DNA of 64,000 bases from an uncultured Faecalibacterium sp. (GTDB lineage Bacteria; Bacillota; Clostridia; Oscillospirales; Ruminococcaceae), in NCBI GenBank assembly GCA_900540455.1, contig UQGD01000005.1:33988-97987 (forward strand), read 5' to 3'. The notes under the pieces were generated by a model that did no database searches, had not been told where the DNA came from, and saw only the letters and a program-made list of their open reading frames with translations. A program made the translations under genes and the position numbers. Positions 57,440 through 64,000 of this stretch are shown in pieces. The stretch's first letter is position 1. Each line of letters opens with the position of its first letter.

Positions 57440-58165
57440 TTATCCATCTGTTTTTTTGATAGCAACCCGCTCCTGATAGGCAGCCAGCTTGTCAAGCTCC
57501 CCTTCCAGCCACAGAAGATTCGCTTCCAGCTGTTCCCGCCAGGGGCGGTGCGGGTCATAGCCAAAGTATAGCGCCTGCCACAGTTTATCCTGCATCCGGC
57601 GCCGCAGTACGGGCGCCAAGTCCAGCCCCGCCACCCGGTCTTCCAGATCCATGCACGCCATAGCCCAGCGCACATCCAGCGGTTCCCGCTCCAGGGTGCC
57701 ATACAGTGCCAGATAATCCTCTACCCGGGCTTCCACCCGCTGTCCGCCGCACTGGGTAGGCTGCAAAAAATAGGCGGTCTCCCCTTCCCGGCTGATCTCC
57801 TGTGCCAGCGGATAGAGTGCGCAGACCAATGGCTCTGCATCATGGATCGCGCAGCGGCCTCCATCCAGAAAAGGGCAGTTGTTGCGCTGCTCCTTCACTG
57901 GTGCCAGCCGCAGCACCGGCAGCCCGCTGACCGGCCCGATGCTGCTGCGGCAATACCCCCGGGCCACGATCTTTGGGGGGAGATCCAGCCTTTGGGCAAT
58001 GCGCCATAGATCGTACCCGGACAACACAATATCCTCCCGGCCGCGGCAGCAGTCCCCGCAGCCTGCACAGGCAAAGGAGAACCGGGCTTTCCGGCCCAGC
58101 AGCGGCATCCCCTCGTCCCGTAAAAAATCCACCCGGCCGCACAAATCGATCTGGTTATCTCTCAT
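57440..58165 (-). CDS. YkgJ-family cysteine-cluster protein
   Basis: A 241-residue protein: FACAGCGDCCRGRE (about 31-44), then NNCPFLDGGRCAIHDAEPLVC (broken: NNCPF, RCAIHD, PLVCALYP) are the YkgJ metal-binding Cys cluster. Such proteins bind zinc or iron and have no settled role. GAGGAGG precedes ATG 58165. It stands alone. Confidence 0.85.
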   Translation of the reverse strand: MRDNQIDLCGRVDFLRDEGMPLLGRKARFSFACAGCGDCCRGREDIVLSGYDLWRIAQRLDLPPKIVARGYCRSSIGPVSGLPVLRLAPVKEQRNNCPFLDGGRCAIHDAEPLVCALYPLAQEISREGETAYFLQPTQCGGQRVEARVEDYLALYGTLEREPLDVRWAMACMDLEDRVAGLDLAPVLRRRMQDKLWQALYFGYDPHRPWREQLEANLLWLEGELDKLAAYQERVAIKKTDG

Positions 58166-58285
58166 ATCGGTAAATCCTCCTCTGTTGTTCCCATCTATTG
58201 TAGCACAGATGGCGAGGAAATGGTTTTTCTTTTTTGCTCTGGCTGCACAGGGGTCCTGCTTTTTCCGGCCGCAGCAGAAACAAAA

Positions 58286-58343
58286 AACGGGACTCTGACA
58301 AAGCGCCGGCACAGCGGCTGCACAGACAGAGTCCCGTTTTTAT
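58286..58343. terminator. Bidirectional terminator
   Basis: AACGGGACTCTG (58286-58297) pairs perfectly with CAGAGTCCCGTT (58327-58338), U runs on both sides (TTTTATT plus; TTTTTTG minus). It ends the flavin reductase transcript on the minus strand. Confidence 0.85.
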
Positions 58344-58435
58344 TCAATTTTGCTGCACCGCTTTGCTGCGCGAATGCAGCTTTCTATAAAGCGATGTGCA
58401 GCTGCACATTCCTGCCTTTTCTTCTACCGGCCCGC

Positions 58436-58969
58436 TCAGTCCTTGACCAGAACATCCGTGATCTCGGCAATGTACAGCAGATGGTAGCCGCCGCCTGTTC
58501 CGTCCGCACGGTTCTCACCGCCGTACCACTTGTCGGTAAAGGCGCTGTTCCCCAGGAAATCCTCCTCAGCCAGAGGGGTGACGCACAGCTTCTTGCACAG
58601 GAACGCCATGCGGTTCTCCTCAAAGTAGGGCACGCCGTCCTTGTGGGCTACGGTCAGACCCGCCTTGGCCACCTTGTCTTCCTGACGGCCAGACACAGTG
58701 CCGCAGTATCCCAGCATCTTGCGCCAGCTGTTCTCAAATACGGTCAGGCTGAACACATCCGAAGCATCCAAAAACTCACGGGTAAAACGCTCCGGACGGA
58801 CCGCGCAGATCACGACCGGCTTCTGCCACAGGATGCCCATGGTCGCCCATGCCACAGTCATGGGATTGACCCGGCCATCCTTTTCTGCGGACATCAAAAA
58901 CCAGTCCTTACCGATCAGATTGAACAGGTTCTCCTGGAGTTCAGCGGGCTTGATAGAATGAAACGACAT
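58436..58969 (-). CDS. Flavin reductase family protein (FMN split barrel)
   Basis: A 177-residue flavoprotein-like protein: GRVNPMTVAWATMGILWQKP (about 32-51) and VVICAVRPERFTREFL (about 52-67), with YCGTVSGRQEDKVAKAGL later, are the split-barrel FMN-binding pattern. It may supply reduced flavin or reduce small substrates. It lies 42 bases after the opine-dehydrogenase-like gene in the same direction. Confidence 0.85.
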   Translation of the reverse strand: MSFHSIKPAELQENLFNLIGKDWFLMSAEKDGRVNPMTVAWATMGILWQKPVVICAVRPERFTREFLDASDVFSLTVFENSWRKMLGYCGTVSGRQEDKVAKAGLTVAHKDGVPYFEENRMAFLCKKLCVTPLAEEDFLGNSAFTDKWYGGENRADGTGGGYHLLYIAEITDVLVKD

Positions 58970-59011
58970 CTTTACTTTTTCCTTTCTTTCAGGCGTTTTT
59001 TCCTGGCTGGA

Positions 59012-60091
59012 TCAGCCGTTCTGCAGATAGGTCTTGAGTTCCTCGGTGGTCATCCCGGCAATGCCCAGGTCCTGCATAGAGTAGCCCTTTTCCCAGCAAT
59101 CGTACCCCAGCAGGCAGCTGCCCAGTGCCAGCAGACCTTCCATCAGCGGAGTTTTTACCCCCATTTCCCGGGCCAGCTTAGCCCAGGGAGCAATACCATA
59201 AGGGATATCCTCCGAGAAATAGCGGTTCTTCAGGTCGGCCGGTCCCTTGATCTTGGCAAAGTTGGGGTCGCCGGCAATCGCCTCGCCCACATCATCGGTG
59301 ACCACCTCGCCGCCAATGCCGTGTGCCACAATATCACTTACATAGCCAAAGTGATCCAGCAGGGCAATGCGCTCCTTATCCACGGCTTCGGTGGTCCGTG
59401 CTACGCAGGGAGAGAATCCCTCGGTATAGAAGTAAAACTCTCCCTTTGCCTGCTCGATATGGCCGGCGTTCAGCACACAGCCCGGCACATGGATGATCGG
59501 GTTCAGGCTGGACAGACCGCAGGCGACAACGCTTTCCACCGGCTCCAGCTGCGGATAGAACTGCTTCAGCTGCTCCACCGTCTCCTGGGTACGCGCAGCG
59601 GGCATCACGCCAATTTTCAGCGGCTTGAACAGGCTCATGATCAGGGTATCGCCAGGGCCGCGCAGCCGGGTAGCGTAGGGCAGGGTGTTGGTCTCTGCGA
59701 CGACTACATCCTTCACCCCTTTTTCCTTGATCTTCTTATAAAAGATCAGGCTGTCAAAGGTACCGGGAAGCACCGTGATGATCTGGCCCGGACGCACAAG
59801 CTCTGCCAGTTTTTCTGCATATACTGCATGGGCAAATGCCGGCACTGCTACAAAGATGTACTTCACGCCTTCAATGGCCTGTGCCAGATCGGAGGTGACC
59901 ATGGCTACAGTTACTTCTGCGTTGCCCGCAGCGCCAGCCATCGTGATCCGATGGGTATCAAACACCTGCTGCATCTTGGGTGCAAAGCGAGCATCTTCAT
60001 ACAAATGGACTTCAAATCCACGGTTGGACAGGTCCGCAGCGGCTGCATGACCGCCGTTTCCTCCACCCAGAACTGCAACGGAAACAGACAT
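59012..60091 (-). CDS. NAD/NADP octopine/nopaline dehydrogenase family protein
   Basis: A 359-residue protein: Rossmann motif VAVLGGGNGGHAAAADL (about 5-21), CGLSSLNPIIHVPGCVLNAG (about 195-214) in the C-terminal opine-dehydrogenase domain with the likely catalytic His. It could link an amino acid to a keto acid by reductive condensation, or reduce a keto acid. Divergent from a LysR gene that probably controls it; flavin reductase downstream. Confidence 0.85.
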   Translation of the reverse strand: MSVSVAVLGGGNGGHAAAADLSNRGFEVHLYEDARFAPKMQQVFDTHRITMAGAAGNAEVTVAMVTSDLAQAIEGVKYIFVAVPAFAHAVYAEKLAELVRPGQIITVLPGTFDSLIFYKKIKEKGVKDVVVAETNTLPYATRLRGPGDTLIMSLFKPLKIGVMPAARTQETVEQLKQFYPQLEPVESVVACGLSSLNPIIHVPGCVLNAGHIEQAKGEFYFYTEGFSPCVARTTEAVDKERIALLDHFGYVSDIVAHGIGGEVVTDDVGEAIAGDPNFAKIKGPADLKNRYFSEDIPYGIAPWAKLAREMGVKTPLMEGLLALGSCLLGYDCWEKGYSMQDLGIAGMTTEELKTYLQNG

Positions 60092-60198
60092 AATGGTTCT
60101 CTCCTTTTAGCGATTTGCATTGTCTTTCTGAATTTGTTAAAAGAAAAACAATTTTCTTGTCCCTATGATACCACTTGCCTTGCTGCGGGTGTTAATAT

Positions 60199-60212
60199 AT
60201 AATCTGTATTAT
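60199..60212. promoter_or_regulatory. LysR-type binding site
   Basis: ATAAT-CTGT-ATTAT (60199-60212) is a perfect dyad of the T-N11-A type in the divergent region between the dehydrogenase and lysR genes, 52 bases before the LysR start. Confidence 0.55.
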
Positions 60213-60263
60213 GACATATGCAAAAATATATACCATATTCTTCTCTGAAAGGCGGTCTGTTTC

Positions 60264-61214
60264 ATGAATCTGCAGCAGCTCCGGGATATCCTGACCATTG
60301 CCCGGGAAGGCTCCATCACCAAAGCATCCCGTGTGCTGTTCAAAGCGCAGCCAAACCTCAGCAATATGCTGCGGGAGGTGGAGGAGGAACTGCAGATCAC
60401 GATTTTTGAGCGCACCCCCACCGGTGTGACCCTGACCCCTCAGGGCGAGCGGTTTGCTGCACAGGCCAGCGGTATTCTGGCCCAGATGGATCAGCTCATG
60501 CAGATCGGTCAGCAGCCGGAAGAAAAATTCACCTTAGGGATATCGGTCTGCCGGGCCTCTTATTGTGTGCGGGCGGTCTCTGCCTGGATGGACCAGACCC
60601 TTGACCCGGAGCATCCGTTCTCCCTGCATCTCCACGAAACCAATACCGATGAAGCCATCGACCAGGTATTTCATGCCGAAAGCAGCCTGGGTATCATCCG
60701 GATGCCCAATTTTTTTGAAAACCACTACCTGCAGCAGCTGGAAAACAAGGGGCTGTGCTGGGAGCCGCTGATGGATTTTACGATGATGCTGATCATGCGG
60801 AAGGACCACCCCTTGGCCTCGGTGCAGAACATCCAACAGCGGGATCTGTATCGCTACACCGAGATCGTGCATGGAGACCAACAGATCCCCGCCCTGAGCA
60901 TGGCCCGCATCAATCCCCTGCTCCACGGCACCCCGCCCCGCCGGATCTATGTCTACGACCGGGGCAGTCAGATCGACCTGCTGCAGCGGCTTCCGGATAC
61001 CTATATGTGGGCTTCCCCCATTCCGCTGGATATGGTGGATGACTACGGTATGTGCATCCGCCGCTGTGCCCTTTCCACCGTGGTGAACCGGGATATGCTG
61101 ATTTGGCGCAAAGAATCCATGGAAGATGCCCGCCTGCGCAGCTGCGGAGATTTTTTGCGGGATTATGCTTCGGAGCTGAGCTACCGTACAGCGCAGCGGC
61201 TGGAACAAAAATAA
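60264..61214 (+). CDS. LysR-family transcriptional regulator
   Basis: A 316-residue regulator. N-terminal HTH (LQQLRDILTIAREGSITKAS, 3-22, and the following ELQITIFERTPTGVTLT) and a substrate-binding-like C-terminal part. ATG 60264 after GAAAGGCGG. It lies divergent from the opine-dehydrogenase-like gene, which is the usual LysR target layout. Confidence 0.9.
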   Translation: MNLQQLRDILTIAREGSITKASRVLFKAQPNLSNMLREVEEELQITIFERTPTGVTLTPQGERFAAQASGILAQMDQLMQIGQQPEEKFTLGISVCRASYCVRAVSAWMDQTLDPEHPFSLHLHETNTDEAIDQVFHAESSLGIIRMPNFFENHYLQQLENKGLCWEPLMDFTMMLIMRKDHPLASVQNIQQRDLYRYTEIVHGDQQIPALSMARINPLLHGTPPRRIYVYDRGSQIDLLQRLPDTYMWASPIPLDMVDDYGMCIRRCALSTVVNRDMLIWRKESMEDARLRSCGDFLRDYASELSYRTAQRLEQK

Positions 61215-61217
61215 AGC

Positions 61218-61250
61218 AGCGAGGGCGGCATGACCACCCTCGCTCTTTTT
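61218..61250 (+). terminator. Terminator after lysR
   Basis: AGCGAGGG (61218-61225) pairs with CCCTCGCT (61237-61244), then CTTTTT. Confidence 0.85.
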
Positions 61251-62443
61251 CATTCCTCTCTATAACCGATCCAGAAGCCGCCCTGATGGCTTTCCCCCGT
61301 GAGCTGGACCTTTACCCTGCCCTGCACCGGGATCGTGTACAGGCCGTTTTTCAACTCTTGCTGTTCAAACAGCGTTCGACCCTCCTGGTCGGTGACCTGC
61401 ACGGAAAGGCGCCCGGACTGGGTCATCCCCTGGATCTGCAGGCTCTGCCCCTCTTGGGCGGGAGTCAAACTGTGCTGCATCCAGCCATCAAAGTACTGAT
61501 ATTGGGCAGACCAATGGTGTCTATCTACCGTCTCGGTATACATGAGCTGTACAGCCGAGCGGCTGCGCCCGCCGCCCAGCAGACAGATGCACAACACCCC
61601 CAGGACCAGCATCAGTACCGCCCCGCCCAAAAATCTCCGGCGGGAAAATTTTTCTTCTGACTGCTCCGTGGGAGGTTGCTCTCCCACAAACTCATAACGG
61701 CGGCTGGGCACTGCCACCGCTGCAACCAAGCTGCCCAAAAACACGACCAGCAACAGCAGATGACCGGCACCCGCTCCATCTCCCAACTGCAAAGCCAACA
61801 GCGCCCCTGCGGCCAGTGGGCTCAGCACCATTGCCGCTAAGGACCATCCCCGCAAACTTCTAAGGATATGGGGCCAGTTTCGGTTATTATAGTAGATCCC
61901 CGGCAGATGCATATGCATCCCGTTGTGGGCAAAGTATGCGACGCGTTCCTGGTCGTAGTAGGCAGGCAGCCGCTGGGGCATCCCCAGCCAGAAAAATCCG
62001 CCAAAGATCATAGCCAGAAGCTCCAGCGTCAACCCTTCCGGGAGCATCTGCATCCCAAAGGCAAAGTAGAGCACGACACACTCTGTCAATGCGATGGCCG
62101 CAGCTCCCAGGTAAATGCACAGCCTTCTCCGGCGCTGAAGCCGCTGTACCTCCGGTGGGATCTCCGGATATTGCAGCGCCTTTTGCACCAGGGTCTCCAC
62201 TTCTTCCGGAGCCATTGGTTCTTCCAGCTGACGTCCCTCTAACAGCTCTGTTACCGACACCCCCAAAAGCTGGGACAGCGGCAGCAGCAAAGAAACGTCC
62301 GGCAGACTAAGACCGCGCTCCCATTTGCTCACAGCCTTATCCGATACAAACAGCCGTTCCGCCAGCTGCTTTTGGGTCATCCCCTGTTCTTTTCTGTGCT
62401 GCGCCAGAAACTGACCAAAGCTCTCCTTATCCATCTCAAACAT
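61250..62443 (-). CDS. XRE regulator fused to membrane sensor domain
   Basis: A 397-residue protein. Residues about 8-65 are a Cro/CI HTH (MTQKQLAERLFVSDKAVSKW); then six or so hydrophobic helices (about 108-305), and an extracytoplasmic C-terminal domain of about 100 residues ending in GGFWIGYREE. Such one-component membrane regulators sense wall or peptide signals. AAAGGAGG precedes ATG 62443. No target operon is evident. Confidence 0.85.
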   Translation of the reverse strand: MFEMDKESFGQFLAQHRKEQGMTQKQLAERLFVSDKAVSKWERGLSLPDVSLLLPLSQLLGVSVTELLEGRQLEEPMAPEEVETLVQKALQYPEIPPEVQRLQRRRRLCIYLGAAAIALTECVVLYFAFGMQMLPEGLTLELLAMIFGGFFWLGMPQRLPAYYDQERVAYFAHNGMHMHLPGIYYNNRNWPHILRSLRGWSLAAMVLSPLAAGALLALQLGDGAGAGHLLLLVVFLGSLVAAVAVPSRRYEFVGEQPPTEQSEEKFSRRRFLGGAVLMLVLGVLCICLLGGGRSRSAVQLMYTETVDRHHWSAQYQYFDGWMQHSLTPAQEGQSLQIQGMTQSGRLSVQVTDQEGRTLFEQQELKNGLYTIPVQGRVKVQLTGESHQGGFWIGYREE

Positions 62444-62558
62444 AGGCAACGCCTCCTTTTCTCTGGGGACATCCTACCATTGCAGCTGCATACAGTCAAC
62501 CGACCCGCAGTAGAATCATCGCAGCATGGTCTGTTTTTGCCTGCCAGCGGCTGTCCCC

Positions 62559-62587
62559 TTGTGCGCTGCCCTGCCGTGTGCTATAAT
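62559..62587 (+). promoter_or_regulatory. Promoter of the acetyltransferase gene
   Basis: TTGTGC (62559-62564), 17 bases, TATAAT (62582-62587); the start ATG is at 62622 after ACAGGAGG. Confidence 0.7.
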
Positions 62588-62621
62588 ACAGCGCAAATCG
62601 TGAAACAGGAGGTACTGCACC

Positions 62622-63050
62622 ATGCAATTTGATCCCGTCCACTTTCAAAACAAACTGGGACAAACCGTCCTGGTAAGAAGCGCCCTTGAGGAGGATGCCG
62701 CCCCCCGCTCCCTGATGCTGGCCGCCTTCTGCGATGGAAGACTGGCCGGGACCTGTTCCTTTGCTCCCGCAGGCCCTTTCCGGCGGTATACCCATCGCTG
62801 TGAAATCGCTATTGCTCTCTATCAGGATTTCTGTGGGCATGGCATTGGCGAAAAATTGATGGAGCTGCTCTTGGAGCAAGCCCGTGCTGCGGGGTTTGAG
62901 CAGGCAGAGCTGGAAGTCGTCTCGGACAACAAAGCCGCCTTTACGCTGTACCAGAAACTCGGCTTTGTTTCCTACGGCATGTTTCCCCGCAATATGAAAT
63001 ACGCCGATGGCCAGTATGCCTCCGCCACCTGGATGATGAAGCCCCTGTGA
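62622..63050 (+). CDS. GNAT N-acetyltransferase, N-terminally shortened
   Basis: A 142-residue protein. The acetyl-CoA site is DFCGHGIGEKLMELLLEQAR (about 68-87, Q/R-x-x-G-x-G/A) and the C-terminal VSDNKAAFTLYQKLGF is typical. The start LGQTVLVRSALEEDAAPRSL jumps from the first strand to the PRSLMLAAFCDGRLAG region; relatives have about 45-50 more residues between. This suggests an internal in-frame deletion that may alter substrate binding. Confidence 0.82.
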   Translation: MQFDPVHFQNKLGQTVLVRSALEEDAAPRSLMLAAFCDGRLAGTCSFAPAGPFRRYTHRCEIAIALYQDFCGHGIGEKLMELLLEQARAAGFEQAELEVVSDNKAAFTLYQKLGFVSYGMFPRNMKYADGQYASATWMMKPL

Positions 63051-63600
63051 TCCCCGCCGCCTAAGATCGCTGGTGGATGGATCCTCTCTGTCGCTGGCGC
63101 AACATCTCTCCCCCGCGGGGGAGAGTCTTTCCACTCAGGGCGAGCCTTTGGCAAAGAGGGCAAGTCTTGCGCTCACAGGCTAACGACATAAAACAGTTGG
63201 CCTATAACCAACAAACCTCCCGCCTTTGCCAAAATCCGTGCGCAGCACTCCAAATTGGAGGAGGGGAAAAATCGGAAAAGAGTCTGTGCCGCAGGGCACA
63301 CCGCCCGATTTTTGCCCGACGACATCCTCTTTGAGGTCACTAGGGGCGAGCAGCCCCTAGTTCGTTGCGGGGAGAGGGGAGTCCAGAGGGTGAGAGGGGG
63401 GAGTCGAAACACCCCTCTCACCCTCTGGCCCAGCGGAGCGTCCTGCTTATAGCGTAATGCCTAGAAGCATCAGGAAAAAATAACGCCGCACTTTCCACTT
63501 TTGCCAAAGCCACTCCCCTTGAAAGACTCCCCCGGCCGGGGGAGATTCTCCGCAGGCGACTGAGAGGGTTTCTTTCAGCGAGAACCCGCTCCAACACACA
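63051..63600. other. 550-bp hairpin-rich spacer before the rRNA operon end
   Basis: No gene supported. It holds CTCCCCC-GC-GGGGGAG (near 63107), TAGGGGC-GAGCA-GCCCCTA (63341-63359) and a perfect 17-bp pair CCAGAGGGTGAGAGGGG/CCCCTCTCACCCTCTGG (63384-63400, 63413-63429), and another CCCCCGGCCGGGGG (63528). These look like repetitive extragenic palindromes; several might be mobile. Confidence 0.65.
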
Positions 63601-63603
63601 GCA

Positions 63604-63634
63604 AAAGCCCCCGAGGAAAATCCTCAGGGGCTTT
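63604..63634 (-). terminator. rRNA operon terminator
   Basis: AAAGCCCC-GAGG (63604-63616) pairs with TCCTC-GGGGCTTT (63621-63634). On the minus strand it follows the 5S gene end by 8 bases and gives TTTTGC. Confidence 0.85.
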
Positions 63635-63641
63635 CATTCAA

Positions 63642-63757
<116 letters not shown>

Positions 63758-63885
63758 CGTATGACTGGTCTAGTATAACATTTCTGCTTTACTTTGTCCA
63801 GTGTTTTTTAGAAGGACGTGCCTTCAAAACTGAATAATAAACTGCTCAACTTCGTTGGCTCTCTAGAGAGCTTCAAGCGAATTGT

Positions 63886-64000
63886 GGTCAAGCCCTCGAC
63901 CTATTAGTACATGCTCGCTGAATGGATCACTCCACTTACACGTCATGCCTATCAACCTTGTAGTCTTCAAGGGGTCTTACCTGATCAAATCAGTGGGATA
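63886..64000 (-). rRNA. 23S ribosomal RNA, 3' end (partial)
   Basis: On the minus strand the text ends GTACTAATAGGTCGAGGGCT and TGACC, the well-known 3' end of 23S rRNA. The gene runs past the right window edge. The exact 3' base is uncertain by a few positions. A 128-base spacer separates it from 5S. Confidence 0.93.

Noticed and set aside
57292..57440. T-box or tryptophan riboswitch for the ABC importer
   Set aside because: The leader is only about 70 bases and lacks the T-box sequence and terminator/antiterminator stems.

Overview
The window looks like a chromosome segment of a Faecalibacterium-like gut Clostridia bacterium (Oscillospiraceae/Ruminococcaceae). The evidence is the moderately high GC, the AGGAGG-type ribosome binding sites, the class III fructose-bisphosphatase, and the DnaD/DnaC, WalJ and MurA neighbourhood. 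The genus is inference. About two thirds of the window (1-41.8 kb) is the right part of an integrated contractile-tailed prophage; the rest (42.6-64 kb) is host chromosome ending in the 3' part of an rRNA operon (5S, then the 3' end of 23S, minus strand).

Prophage, late genes (1-19.5 kb, all minus strand, read right to left): two small-terminase-like proteins, large terminase (lambda GpA family), gpW-like joiner, lambda-type portal, ClpP-like protease/scaffold, lambda-D-like decoration protein, lambda-E-like capsid, connector genes, then a P2-like contractile tail (sheath, tube, chaperone with a canonical -1 slippery heptamer, tape measure, gpX, gpD, gpV, gpU, gpW/gp25, gpJ, gpI cut by the window start). 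The head is lambda-like and the tail P2-like. Lysis and tail fibre genes must lie left of the window.

Cargo island (19.6-26.2 kb), between terminase and the presumed late regulator, mostly in the opposite orientation: three paralogous cassettes, each with a ribbon-helix-helix (RHH) repressor gene, a divergent operator/promoter region with its own operator sequence, and a 35-40 residue microprotein; then an ArdC-like protein, a DUF4942-type adenine methyltransferase and three unknown genes. Three interleaved repeat families show that the cassettes were duplicated and that repressor DNA-binding ends were exchanged. This is the most likely undescribed system in the window.

Early genes (26.3-37.9 kb, minus strand): a sigma-like late regulator, a DUF1064 nuclease, a rolling-circle-type HUH Rep with a perfect hairpin just upstream, a cytosine-5 methyltransferase coupled to a PAPS-reductase-like protein, a 49-residue alpha-CTD-like protein, many small zinc-ribbon proteins, and a probable plus-strand structured RNA near 36.6 kb. 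The lysogeny switch (37.6-38.4 kb) is a divergent pair of XRE regulators around four 15-bp operators. Rightward lysogeny genes follow: a DUF4160 pair, a small RNA plus Abi_2/AbiF-like HEPN gene (phage defence), and the integrase. The integrase abuts the 3' end of a tRNA (att). About 0.8 kb further right lies a decayed second copy of the integrase 3' end, att core and terminator, showing an older integration at the same site.

Host region: a primosome pair (DnaD-like, DnaC-like), a secreted PHB-depolymerase-like esterase, WalJ, MurA, class III FBPase, a PflA-like radical SAM protein, a 2-keto-3-deoxygluconate-type sugar kinase, a TrpXYZ-like ABC importer, a YkgJ-type Cys-cluster protein, a flavin reductase and opine-dehydrogenase-like pair divergent from a LysR regulator, an XRE-membrane sensor, a shortened GNAT acetyltransferase, hairpin-rich spacer DNA, 5S and 23S rRNA. 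All family names come from reading the sequence by eye; no database search was possible.
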